Assembly: GCA_964419335.1 (NCBI GenBank)
Contig: CAYQOX010000002.1
Location: 62,001 to 126,000 of the forward strand
Origin: CAYQOX01 sp964419335
Lineage (GTDB): Bacteria > Hinthialibacterota > Hinthialibacteria > Hinthialibacterales > Hinthialibacteraceae
DNA length: 64,000 bases
Reading direction: 5' to 3'
Shown piece after piece: positions 8,766 through 16,658 of the stretch. The notes beneath the pieces were generated by a model that worked only from the letters and a program-made list of their open reading frames with translations, searched no databases and was not told the origin of the DNA. The number at the start of each line of letters is the position of its first letter. The stretch's first letter is position 1. A program made the translations under genes and the position numbers.

Positions 8766-9371
8766 ATGAAACGTTATTTCACGCTTTTCGCGATGATAAT
8801 TCTTCTTGTTCCTATGGCGGACGCTAGATCGCTTTGGTCTGATCGCTCGCCTTTTAATTCGCTGCTTACTGACGCGAATGCTTCCAAGGTGGGAGATATT
8901 CTCACCATCATCGTTCAAGAAAACAACAGTGCTAATGATAATGCAGAATCAGAAGCGAGCCGTACTCATGTCATCAGCACCGCCCTGGATATGATTTTCA
9001 ACAATCGCTTTATGGACAAAGTCTTTGGTGGTGCCGATCAGGCTCCTCAATTTGATTGGCAGACCAATAACAGTTTCCAAGGGGAATCCGAAGTCGATCG
9101 CTCGAGTCAATTCAACTCACGCATCGCCGCTACCGTGGTACGTATCGATCCTGCGGGAAACTTTCTTATCGAAGCGCGAAAAACATTACGGATAGGCAAA
9201 GAGCACAAGACTATCATACTTTCTGGAAAAATACGTCCGCGTGACATTATTAATAACCAGGTCTTCTCGTACCAAGTCGCGGATGCCGAAATTAGTTACT
9301 TAGGCGATGGCCATCTTACGCACTATAATAATCCAAACATCATTCATCGCTTTCTTAATTTCTTGTTTTAA
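8766..9371 (+). CDS. flgH: Flagellar L-ring protein FlgH
   Basis: Forms the outer-membrane L ring around the rod. 201 residues with family motifs SLWSDRSPFNSLLTDANASKVGDILTIIV near the N-terminus, a central GESEVDRSSQFNSRIAATVVRID, and the conserved ending KIRPRDIINNQVFSYQVADAEISYLGDG. The signal peptide ends PMADA-RSLW and has no lipobox cysteine, whereas enteric FlgH is a lipoprotein. The mature protein ends in Phe. A strong TAGGAGG ribosome binding site precedes the ATG. Operon position between flgA and flgI matches the standard order. Confidence 0.92.
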   Translation: MKRYFTLFAMIILLVPMADARSLWSDRSPFNSLLTDANASKVGDILTIIVQENNSANDNAESEASRTHVISTALDMIFNNRFMDKVFGGADQAPQFDWQTNNSFQGESEVDRSSQFNSRIAATVVRIDPAGNFLIEARKTLRIGKEHKTIILSGKIRPRDIINNQVFSYQVADAEISYLGDGHLTHYNNPNIIHRFLNFLF

Positions 9372-9436
9372 GGCAAGCGAAAGGAAAAGGTCTAACCGTT
9401 TTGCCATTGAGTTTAACCATGAACAGGGAGTGAAAC

Positions 9437-10672
9437 ATGAGCCGAGCAACCAATCCCATCCTGGCGAATTTACTTGGAGCCTTGTTGCTGTGTTTGGGAC
9501 TGTGTCTATCTCCGGTGTCCAGGGTTCATGGTCAAGCCGCTCCCCCTACGGCCGGTGCAAATCAGCAAGTTGGAAACCAACCCGTTGTCTCACGTATCAA
9601 AGACATTTCTCAACTACAAGGAGCCCAAGAAAACGTTTTGCTCGGTTACGGTTTGGTTGCGGGGTTAGCAGGTACCGGAGATGGGCGCCGGGGATTTACC
9701 GCTCAAACCCTGAATAACCTGATTGCCGGGATGGGGATCAATGTTCTCCAGCAAGAGGATATCACGACCGAAGTCGTACCCGATAATGTCGCGGCGGTCA
9801 TGGTGATGGCCGTGCTTCCACCTTTTGTGCGACCTGGTTCAAAGATCGATGCTCATGTCATCAGCGTAGGACGGGCTGAAAGTTTGCAGGGAGGCTCCCT
9901 GGTACCCACGCCACTGAAAGGTGCCGACGGTCAGTTCCATGGGATTGCTTATGGTCCTTTGTCCATTGGTGGATTTCGTGCAGAAGCAGGAGGTGGTGGA
10001 GCCGGCGGAGCGGCCGTGCAAGAGAATCACCCGGTGGTAGGGCGGATTCCAAACGGGGTGATTGTGGAAGGCGAACCGGTGATACACCAAGTTGTGCAAG
10101 AGGGGAATCTTCTTCGCTGGCAGCTTCATAATCCTGACTTTAAAACCGCTTCTAACATGGAGCGCAAGATTAACAGTCTCGTTGGTTCACAAGTTGCTTA
10201 TGCGGAGGATGCCAGCGCGGTAATTGTGCAGATCGAACCGGGGCCGAATGGAAGCGTTTCGCTTGGCGATCAAGAATTTGAATCGCTGGTCAGTGCTATC
10301 GCTTTTATTGATGAAGCCATGATCGAAACCGATAAGAAAGCCAAGATTGTCATCAATGAACGTACCGGCACGGTTGTGGCTGGTGAAGATATACGTGTTA
10401 ATAATGTCGTTATTGTTAGCGGACCCCTGCGCATTACCATCCAAAACGATCCTCAAGTGGCGCAGCTGGGGATGGGACAAGGAATGCAGGTGAATCAACC
10501 TCAAGTCCAAGCCCAACAGGACGGGAACCAGATCGCTCAAATTCAAGGAACCACCATCGGCGATGTGGTAGGTCAATTAAACGCGTTGGGTTACACCCCG
10601 CGCGATATCATCTCCATCCTTCAGGCGATGCATGCTGAAGGTGCGATTAAAGCCGAGATCGAGATCATTTAA
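9437..10672 (+). CDS. flgI: Flagellar P-ring protein FlgI
   Basis: Polymerises in the periplasm around the rod, in the peptidoglycan layer, with FlgA as chaperone. 411 residues with a signal peptide (hydrophobic residues 10-28, cleavage near HGQA). Diagnostic blocks: SRIKDISQLQGAQENVLLGYGLVAGLAGTGD, VVPDNVAAVMVMAVLPPF, GSKIDAHVISVGRAESLQGG, and the C-terminal ERTGTVVAGEDIRV and LNALGYTPRDIISILQAM. Two glycine-rich loops (EAGGGGAGG near residue 180, and a Gln-rich stretch near 345-365) are longer than in the enteric protein. It is 64 nt after flgH. Confidence 0.95.
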   Translation: MSRATNPILANLLGALLLCLGLCLSPVSRVHGQAAPPTAGANQQVGNQPVVSRIKDISQLQGAQENVLLGYGLVAGLAGTGDGRRGFTAQTLNNLIAGMGINVLQQEDITTEVVPDNVAAVMVMAVLPPFVRPGSKIDAHVISVGRAESLQGGSLVPTPLKGADGQFHGIAYGPLSIGGFRAEAGGGGAGGAAVQENHPVVGRIPNGVIVEGEPVIHQVVQEGNLLRWQLHNPDFKTASNMERKINSLVGSQVAYAEDASAVIVQIEPGPNGSVSLGDQEFESLVSAIAFIDEAMIETDKKAKIVINERTGTVVAGEDIRVNNVVIVSGPLRITIQNDPQVAQLGMGQGMQVNQPQVQAQQDGNQIAQIQGTTIGDVVGQLNALGYTPRDIISILQAMHAEGAIKAEIEII

Positions 10673-10712
10673 AAGAGAACTCTCGATGTGAACCTAAGGA
10701 GGTATACCGGGT

Positions 10713-11255
10713 ATGACTTCAATTCCCTCAATGGATCCCAGCGCACTTGCTTCCAACCGCAACGATCAAAAGCTGGAATCTTTGCAATTTCAATCGCTGC
10801 ATAATCAAAATGAATTATCTGACGAGCGTATGAAGGAAATTGGTGATCAATTTGAAGCCATGATGTTTCGCCAATTGATTAAGCAAATGCGCAAAACGGT
10901 TCCTGATAATGGGATTATTGAAAAATCCCACGCAACCGGTATGTTCGAGGATATCGCCGACGATCATCTCGCCGAACATATGGCGAAAACTCACAACCTC
11001 GGCATCGATACACTTATCGTTGATGAGCTCAAACAGCGTCAGGAACAGCAAAAACTCATGCAACAGTCCGGCGATGAGTTCAAGCCATTACCTCAGGACG
11101 AATCCACCTCGGAATTCATGCCTTTGAATTCAGAACCGGATTATATTCCGCTGAATAATAAACCCGAGATGATGGAACTCGATCAAAACGAAAACGTTTT
11201 TATTCCCTTGTCACAACATCCTGGTGTTTCTACATCTAAAATCAAGAATGATTAA
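10713..11255 (+). CDS. flgJ: Rod-binding protein FlgJ (single-domain, with a PL-repeat tail)
   Basis: Rod-cap scaffold for rod assembly. Residues 35-110 are the FlgJ N-terminal domain: GDQFEAMMFRQLIKQMRKT, then the MFEDIADDHLAEHMAKTHNLGI helix typical of the family. The C-terminal glucosaminidase domain of enteric FlgJ is absent, as in many other phyla. In its place is a 65-residue acidic, proline-rich tail with four imperfect repeats of aromatic-x-Pro-Leu (FKPL, FMPL, YIPL, FIPL, spaced 13-23 residues). No family is known to me for this tail, which may bind a separate peptidoglycan hydrolase. AAGGAGG ribosome binding site at 10696-10702. FlgN follows 12 nt later. Confidence 0.82.
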   Translation: MTSIPSMDPSALASNRNDQKLESLQFQSLHNQNELSDERMKEIGDQFEAMMFRQLIKQMRKTVPDNGIIEKSHATGMFEDIADDHLAEHMAKTHNLGIDTLIVDELKQRQEQQKLMQQSGDEFKPLPQDESTSEFMPLNSEPDYIPLNNKPEMMELDQNENVFIPLSQHPGVSTSKIKND

Positions 11256-11267
11256 ACGAGAATAATT

Positions 11268-11759
11268 ATGAAGACCCAAACGCTCATCCAAATACTTCGT
11301 AAAGAACAAAGCCTCCATGAAAAGCTCCTTCTCACTAAACGGGAAGAGAAACGCTATTTGGCTATTGGCGATACCCAGTCGTTACTGAAAACATCCGAAC
11401 AGATCAGCGATTTTGCCTCTGAAGCCCATCAGTTGGAAGAGCAGCGAATGCAATGCACACGCGACCTGGCTCAATCCCTAGGCTTGGATAAGCCAAACCC
11501 TACTTTGAGCGAAATCTTGCCGGCCTTATCTGAGGATCAACGCGTTGAATTGGATGAAGCCCGGGCTGATCTTAAAAACACGATAAGCGAGGTTATACAA
11601 ATTAATCAGGAAAACACGCTTGTATTACAGCGCTCCGTGGAAACCTTAAATAGCCGGGTGGCGCAATCGCTTCAGCAGCAGGAAAGCGGGGTGTATTCCC
11701 AAACGGGAAACAAGCCTTCTCATCCCGCAAGACGTAGTAATTTCAACTTGCAGGCATAA
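11268..11759 (+). CDS. flgN: FlgN-family flagellar export chaperone
   Basis: Cytoplasmic chaperone that escorts hook-filament junction proteins (FlgK, FlgL) to the export gate. 163 residues, almost wholly helical: residues 5-60 and 100-140 form long amphipathic helices with many Gln, Glu and Leu. Sequence conservation in FlgN is poor, so the call relies on length, helical make-up and position immediately after flgJ, its usual place. The C-terminal 25 residues look disordered. flgK and flgL are not in the window, because the next gene is on the opposite strand. The operon ends here. Confidence 0.72.
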   Translation: MKTQTLIQILRKEQSLHEKLLLTKREEKRYLAIGDTQSLLKTSEQISDFASEAHQLEEQRMQCTRDLAQSLGLDKPNPTLSEILPALSEDQRVELDEARADLKNTISEVIQINQENTLVLQRSVETLNSRVAQSLQQQESGVYSQTGNKPSHPARRSNFNLQA

Positions 11760-11794
11760 AAAAGAAAGAGGCCATTGTAGTATTCTAGATAGCC

Positions 11795-12283
11795 TTACCC
11801 CTCTTTTTCGATCCTAAACACAATCGAATCTAAACGCAGCATCGGTTGTCGTGATAACCACACGGGAACCGTTGCTGCGAGGAAAAGGAGATCCCGTAGT
11901 AAAACGGATAAACCTACCCGTTCGGCATCGGTCGTGCCAAAACATCCGCATTCGATATCGAGTCCGAGCAGTACCGCTGAAGCGATAGCGAAAAGAAAAA
12001 CAAGGAATAATCCTGTAGCCACGGTTAAGGCTCCTTCGGTCAATATTCCTAGAATCAAGCAAAGTCCCGCCAAAATTTCGATCGGCGGCAGAATGATCGC
12101 GAGAACATTTACCGTCGATTCAGGCAGCAGGCGGTAGTTATAGATGGACTGGGCCATATCCTCCATATCCACTATTTTTTGTAAGCCTGCATAAAGCAAG
12201 ATCAAACCAATCACAATTCGTAGTACAAGAGCCAGTACTGGATGGCTCGCGATTTCCATGATGCTCGATTTATCCTGATTCAT
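11795..12283 (-). CDS. MauE/DoxX-family redox-associated membrane protein
   Basis: 162 residues with four predicted membrane helices (about 14-33, 56-80, 86-108, 124-143). The motif ECGCFG (Cys112, Cys114) at the end of the third helix is characteristic of MauE-like proteins, which act with periplasmic thiol-disulphide or sulphur-handling partners. The upstream partners here, a rhodanese with a cysteine-rich loop and a DUF1573 protein with a CGC motif, support a common thiol or sulphur role. That role is inference. It begins 3 nt after the rhodanese stop, so the pair is translationally coupled. Confidence 0.78.
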   Translation of the reverse strand: MNQDKSSIMEIASHPVLALVLRIVIGLILLYAGLQKIVDMEDMAQSIYNYRLLPESTVNVLAIILPPIEILAGLCLILGILTEGALTVATGLFLVFLFAIASAVLLGLDIECGCFGTTDAERVGLSVLLRDLLFLAATVPVWLSRQPMLRLDSIVFRIEKEG

Positions 12284-12286
12284 CGA

Positions 12287-12757
12287 TCACTCCGATTCCT
12301 TTCCGGCCTTGGGATAGTTGGTTTTTTTCCACCCATTCCATCCTTCTATGTAGGAATAGAGTTCCTGGAATCCCTCGTTTTCCAGTTCTTGCAATACTTC
12401 GTGGCTTTCTTCACAATCGCCGCCCTGACAATACACCACCAGTGGATAGTCACGCGGTAAGGCTTCGCCTTCTGCCTGGAAGTATTCATTAAATTCGGAA
12501 GCGGGAAGCAATAAAGCGCCGGGAATATGTCCGGCTTCGTATTCATGGGGATCGCGGGCATCGATCAAAATCGCGCTTCCGTTTTGTACATGTTCATACA
12601 CGGTCTCGGCATCCACGGTTGGCCATTTCTCGACTTCGAGTGGTTGACGAACGAAAGGTAAGGGATCCGCGGAAAAGGCATTGACCAAAAAACCGAGCCC
12701 CGTTCCCACGATACAAATCACTAGAGTTTGCCAAACAATTTGTATAATTCGATTCAT
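12287..12757 (-). CDS. Membrane-anchored rhodanese-like protein
   Basis: 156 residues from the ATG at 12757, which has a GGGG ribosome binding site 6-9 nt upstream. The longer frame from 12829 lacks one. An N-terminal transmembrane anchor (residues 5-26) places a single rhodanese domain (45-150) in the periplasm. The domain has the family blocks LIDARDPHEYEAGHIPGALLLP and the active-site loop VVYCQGGDCEES with catalytic Cys110 and a second cysteine, Cys115, at the end of the loop. Rhodaneses with this CQGG-C loop are usually found beside MauE/DoxX proteins, as here. Proposed to carry persulphide or to exchange disulphides in the periplasm; the substrate is unknown. Confidence 0.83.
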   Translation of the reverse strand: MNRIIQIVWQTLVICIVGTGLGFLVNAFSADPLPFVRQPLEVEKWPTVDAETVYEHVQNGSAILIDARDPHEYEAGHIPGALLLPASEFNEYFQAEGEALPRDYPLVVYCQGGDCEESHEVLQELENEGFQELYSYIEGWNGWKKTNYPKAGKESE

Positions 12758-12853
12758 TATTTCCCCTGCTTTTTTATGAAATTTGGCTAGATTACAAATA
12801 CGGGATGCTATAAAAAACCTCCCATCCATTGATCACCATTGCGGTGAATGTTC

Positions 12854-13858
12854 CTACCGTAGACTTGATACGGCGCGAACCACCACGGAATAGGGAATGG
12901 TGGTGGTTGGTTCTTCTTCCAGGTTTGTTTTCATGACGATATCACCAGCATGATAGCCCGGTTTCTCTGGAACTTTTATGGTAATCTTGAGCCGCAACCC
13001 GCCATTGGATAGACGGCCTTCGACGCTTCCCGTGATATCGACATCGTCTCGGGTGTGAATTTCCGAAATATTCAAAGGTTCCTTTGGGTCAAGATTGGTG
13101 GACGCGACAATCTCCCGGGAGACCGTTTTACCTTTGTTCACAGCGCCGAAGTACACCCGGGGACGGTCAAAACGTACATAGCCAACCACTTTGGCGGTTA
13201 CATTGGTTTGACAATAGGTATGGGTTTTATGATCCGTTTCGATAATGAGCGAATCGCGGATATTCTCCTTGGTTTCTCCCGCCTTTAAAGTCACTGTAAT
13301 AGGAACCCCATCTGGCGTGGGATCACCAATGGAGCAGGATAACTTCGAGTCGTTTAACTTATAGCCCACGATTTCAAAGGGGTCGTCATGGGTATTGGTT
13401 AGATAAAGCGTCTCGCTCTTTTCGCTGTCGAAGGGCACGTCGCCAAGATTGAAATACGCTTTGGGGTTGAATTTCCAGATATCAACCACGTTGGCGATGG
13501 TGTGAAGCGTTACTTCTCGATGTTCGGGATCATTGGTTTGCACGATGGTGCTTTTTCGCATTTTGGAGGTGGTTGCGTTGGTGGTCATGGTGACCGAAAT
13601 CACCCCGGTGGCTCCCACCGGGGTTGTCGTGGCGGAGAGAACCGTGGCTGTACAGCCGCAAGTTATTTTGATGTCGACCACAACCAGAGGGGTATCCCCT
13701 TTATTTTGAAAGACAAAATCGTGTACTAAATTTTGCCTTGGCGCCACCGTACCAAAATCATACGAACGGCTTTTAAATTCGATTTCAGGCTGGGCTATTG
13801 CCGGCGTTGCCAACGAAGTCATACAAATAATCAGGAGTAAGAATGGAGAGAAAGACAT
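12854..13858 (-). CDS. Secreted DUF1573-domain protein
   Basis: 334 residues with a Sec signal peptide (residues 4-22). Residues 25-120 are a DUF1573 immunoglobulin-like domain: SYDFGTVAPRQNLVHDFVFQNKGDTPLVV and the ITCGCT motif with Cys67 and Cys69. Residues 125-330 repeat the beta-sandwich pattern twice more, without the cysteines (RPRVYFGAVNKGKTVSREI marks the third). DUF1573 proteins have no settled function. The first gene of a three-gene cassette with rhodanese and MauE, 96 nt before the rhodanese. Confidence 0.82.
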   Translation of the reverse strand: MSFSPFLLLIICMTSLATPAIAQPEIEFKSRSYDFGTVAPRQNLVHDFVFQNKGDTPLVVVDIKITCGCTATVLSATTTPVGATGVISVTMTTNATTSKMRKSTIVQTNDPEHREVTLHTIANVVDIWKFNPKAYFNLGDVPFDSEKSETLYLTNTHDDPFEIVGYKLNDSKLSCSIGDPTPDGVPITVTLKAGETKENIRDSLIIETDHKTHTYCQTNVTAKVVGYVRFDRPRVYFGAVNKGKTVSREIVASTNLDPKEPLNISEIHTRDDVDITGSVEGRLSNGGLRLKITIKVPEKPGYHAGDIVMKTNLEEEPTTTIPYSVVVRAVSSLR

Positions 13859-13933
13859 GACTACGATCCTTTAACATGAACTCATATTGATTTGAATCTA
13901 AAAAAATACTAGCATTATTTAATGATCGCGCCA

Positions 13934-13972
13934 AGCGTTGTTTCGAATGAATCTTCATTCTTCCTGAACGCT
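13934..13972. promoter_or_regulatory. Nested inverted repeat upstream of the DUF1573 cassette
   Basis: A 16-bp perfect palindrome (13945-13960, GAATGAA-TC-TTCATTC) lies inside a second, flanking inverted repeat (AGCGTT at 13934-13939 with AACGCT at 13967-13972). It sits about 75-115 nt upstream of the DUF1573 start, in its likely promoter region, and has no T tract. It could be an operator for a dimeric regulator, or an RNA hairpin in a long leader. Confidence 0.45.
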
Positions 13973-14016
13973 AGTTCTTCATTGATTATACTTTTTTGTT
14001 TAGTCCAAACAAAACA

Positions 14017-14049
14017 AAAAAGCCGGAAGAAAGGTTCTCCCGGCTTTTT
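14017..14049 (-). terminator. Rho-independent terminator of the symporter operon
   Basis: A 10-bp perfect stem (14017-14026 with 14040-14049, AAAAAGCCGG/CCGGCTTTTT) with a 13-nt loop. On the minus strand it comes 22 nt after the stop at 14071 and is followed by a T-rich run. The arms' own A/T ends make it potentially bidirectional. Confidence 0.88.
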
Positions 14050-14070
14050 GATCTTTAGAAATCAAAAATA

Positions 14071-14301
14071 TTAAGATATTTTCGTTGGATTTTCATGATG
14101 ATTCCCGTTATTATCCTCATTCTCATCATCATTCAAATCTTTAGTGTCAATATCTAAGGGTGAATGCATGTGTTCTTGGGGTAGACTCAGCACCCGATAA
14201 AAGCAATAAACGACTAACAAAATCACAAACCCATTGGAAAGAATGAAAATCAACCATCCTAAAGGAGTCATTCCTAGTTCTTCGATATTCAAGTTTTCCA
14301 T
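14071..14301 (-). CDS. Small membrane protein, probable MetS-like symporter subunit
   Basis: 76 residues with one transmembrane helix (about 15-38, GWLIFILSNGFVILLVVYCFYRVL) and a hydrophilic Asp/Asn-rich C-terminal tail. It starts 2 nt after the stop of the sodium-solute symporter gene. In actinobacteria and other phyla NSS transporters are followed by a one-helix partner of about 60 residues (MetS of the MetPS methionine/alanine system). Position, size and topology match, sequence identity to MetS is not claimed. Confidence 0.6.
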   Translation of the reverse strand: MENLNIEELGMTPLGWLIFILSNGFVILLVVYCFYRVLSLPQEHMHSPLDIDTKDLNDDENEDNNGNHHENPTKIS

Positions 14302-14303
14302 AG

Positions 14304-16277
14304 TTATACCTCCTCCTCAGCCTCTTCGGGCATGAGTCGTTGATAGGCTCGATAGCGTCGTAACATTCGCGGCCAGGCCAGCATTTGCAGCAGGACCAAC
14401 ATGAGGAAGAACACCACCATGCATACTACAGTAATCTGTTTCAGTGGTTTCACATCAATCGTATTCTTCACGCTATCATAATGTTCTTGCAAGGCGGCTT
14501 GGGTTTTGCTTGAGAACGATTGTTGGAGCAATGTATCTAATTGGTTTTTTACATGAGTAAGGTTACGAAGCCGTTCCAGGTTTACTTGTTCTGCCGCAAG
14601 GGTGAGCATGAATTGCTCCCGGGCCTCCTTGAGGGTGCGATCCTCTTCTTGAATGCTGGTTCCCAATGCAGCGAGTTCTTGCTTGGTTTCTTGAGAGAGA
14701 GCGTCATGTTCTTGTAAGCGTGTTAATTCTGCCATGAGTTGATCTCGGTTGTCCAGAGAATCGGCTTCGATGTATTCCATCGAGACCGTTTCAACCAAGG
14801 CTGCTTTTGCTTGCCGCATAGGTTTCCCCGGTGCATCATAGAGCCACCACCCAATAATCGCAAATAAAAAGATAGGGGTGATATAGGTGATGACGAAGCC
14901 AAAGGCTTTGGGGATCTTCATGTCCGCGCCCAACTTGGCTTCTTTCATCCCATTGGCGACTTTCAGCATAAAAATAAAGACAAAGACCTCGAACAAGGCT
15001 AAAAGCGGTATGCCGATATTCGAGGTGTAGGTATCCAGAGTATCCATCGCTACTAAGCCTTCGGACAAGATCACCGCGTTGGCTCCAAAGAAGGTGAGCA
15101 GCCCCAGGATGGTGACCGAGGCGCGCCGGTTTAAGCCGAAGCCTTCCTCAAAGAACGCGATCGCCGGTTGCAGCATGGAGAGTGACGAGGTAATTCCTGC
15201 CAGAAAGAGAAGGAAGTAGAAGCAGGTACTGAACCACTGGCCTCCCGGCATCTGGTCGAAAATATGGGGCATGACTACGAACCCCAGTCCAAAGGTGCCT
15301 TCGTTGGCAACCACCGCCATTTGGGCAGTGCCTAAGAAGATCAAAGCGGCGGGAATGATCATCAAGCCACCGAGGCATACTTCACAAAACTCGTTGGTTG
15401 CACTCGCGGTTAGACCGGAAAGCACGACGTCATCTTTCTTTGTCAAATAGCTGGCGTAGGTCACGATAATCCCGAATCCGACGGATAAAGAGAAGAAAAT
15501 TTGCCCACAGGCCGCAATCCACACCGCGGGGTCTTGTAGCTGCTCCCAACGGGGATTCCACATGAATCCCAGCCCGTTCACTACGTTTTGTTCGGGATGG
15601 GCAGGATCCGGTATCCCCAGAGTAATGACCCGGATTACCAGGACCATGGCCATAAAAATCAGCAATGGCATAGCGATCCGGCAAAAGCGCTCGATTCCCC
15701 TCGATAACCCTCGGTAGATAAGAAAAAAGTTACAGAAAAAAGTGAACAGGAAAAAACCATAGGTAATGGTTAATCCTGAAAAGAAATGATTGCTTTCATC
15801 GCTGGCGCTATTCGTGAATTCCATGAAAAAGGTGGAATAAGCATTATCCAAACCGCTTTCTTTTAAATTCAACGCTCCCATTGCAGAAAAAATGGCGTAG
15901 GCTAAACACCAAGATTCCACATACACGTAATACATATAGATGACGACGGGAACGAATAGTCCGAGTGCGCCGAAGTAGCGTAATCGACGGCCACCGCAAA
16001 GAACGCCAAACAATCCAGGTGAAGAAGACAAGCCGGATAAACGTCCCGCACGTCGTCCCATGATCCATTCTGCCCAACAAATGGGAATACCCAGAAGGAG
16101 AAAGGAAAGAAAATACGGGATCATGAAGGCCCCGCCGCCGTTTTGTACAGCCACCCCCGGGAAGCGCAGAAAATTCCCCAATCCAACTGCACTTCCAGCG
16201 ACCGCGAGAATTACACCCACTTTGGTTGCCCAACTCTCGCGTCCCGCGATTTCATTGGCATGTGTATGTTCTGACAT
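14304..16277 (-). CDS. Neurotransmitter:sodium symporter (NSS/SNF) family transporter with a coiled-coil insertion
   Basis: Sodium-coupled importer, most likely of amino acids. 657 residues from the ATG at 16277, which has a GGGAGG site at good spacing. An upstream ATG at 16316 has none. Twelve membrane helices with the family's unwound first helix (AVAGSAVGLGNFLRFP, residues 25-40), which contributes to the sodium and substrate sites. Bacterial NSS proteins usually have 450-520 residues. The excess is a hydrophilic insertion at about 483-613, between helices 11 and 12, rich in Glu, Gln and Leu with heptad-like spacing. The small subunit follows within 2 nt and a terminator closes the operon. 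Confidence 0.88.
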   Translation of the reverse strand: MSEHTHANEIAGRESWATKVGVILAVAGSAVGLGNFLRFPGVAVQNGGGAFMIPYFLSFLLLGIPICWAEWIMGRRAGRLSGLSSSPGLFGVLCGGRRLRYFGALGLFVPVVIYMYYVYVESWCLAYAIFSAMGALNLKESGLDNAYSTFFMEFTNSASDESNHFFSGLTITYGFFLFTFFCNFFLIYRGLSRGIERFCRIAMPLLIFMAMVLVIRVITLGIPDPAHPEQNVVNGLGFMWNPRWEQLQDPAVWIAACGQIFFSLSVGFGIIVTYASYLTKKDDVVLSGLTASATNEFCEVCLGGLMIIPAALIFLGTAQMAVVANEGTFGLGFVVMPHIFDQMPGGQWFSTCFYFLLFLAGITSSLSMLQPAIAFFEEGFGLNRRASVTILGLLTFFGANAVILSEGLVAMDTLDTYTSNIGIPLLALFEVFVFIFMLKVANGMKEAKLGADMKIPKAFGFVITYITPIFLFAIIGWWLYDAPGKPMRQAKAALVETVSMEYIEADSLDNRDQLMAELTRLQEHDALSQETKQELAALGTSIQEEDRTLKEAREQFMLTLAAEQVNLERLRNLTHVKNQLDTLLQQSFSSKTQAALQEHYDSVKNTIDVKPLKQITVVCMVVFFLMLVLLQMLAWPRMLRRYRAYQRLMPEEAEEEV

Positions 16278-16658
16278 TCCACAACCTCCCGCGCGAATAA
16301 TGGTTGAACGTTCCAATATAGCATAAATGAATCATATTATGTAACATGGACTCCGGCTTCCAAGCAAGTTGTGTGAAGCGGATTCATAAAAACCCCCGGA
16401 TCATTTCCGTCCCTTGATTTGGAAAAATGCTCCATTTATGATTCATTCGAAAGAAAGGCATGCGAGTGTGGAATGAAAAGGCGAATGGGTTGAAGCAAAC
16501 ACGATTGTATTTTTTCTCCATGCGTGGTTGGAGCATGGGAGATCTCTATTGCTCGCTGAGAGATCGATTTCCCTTTTAACGATGCGCTTTTGTGTGGATG
16601 GGATAAATAGAATCCAGATACGTGTTGATGCGCGATTTTAGTTACCTGGTAATGAAAG
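16278..16658. other. 381-base intergenic region with two adjacent hairpins
   Basis: Separates the divergently transcribed symporter and GT-C-like genes and must hold both promoters. No convincing ORF, tRNA or box is seen. Two adjacent stem-loops stand out: 16518-16538 (CCATGC/GCATGG, 9-nt loop) and 16541-16565 (GATCTCT/AGAGATC, 11-nt loop, extendable by GGGA/TCCC with a bulge). Neither has a T tract. Confidence 0.5.

Noticed and set aside
11765..11806. Terminator between flgN and the MauE gene
   Set aside because: AAAGAGG/CCTCTTT can pair, but the loop is 28 nt and the second arm lies within the MauE coding end.
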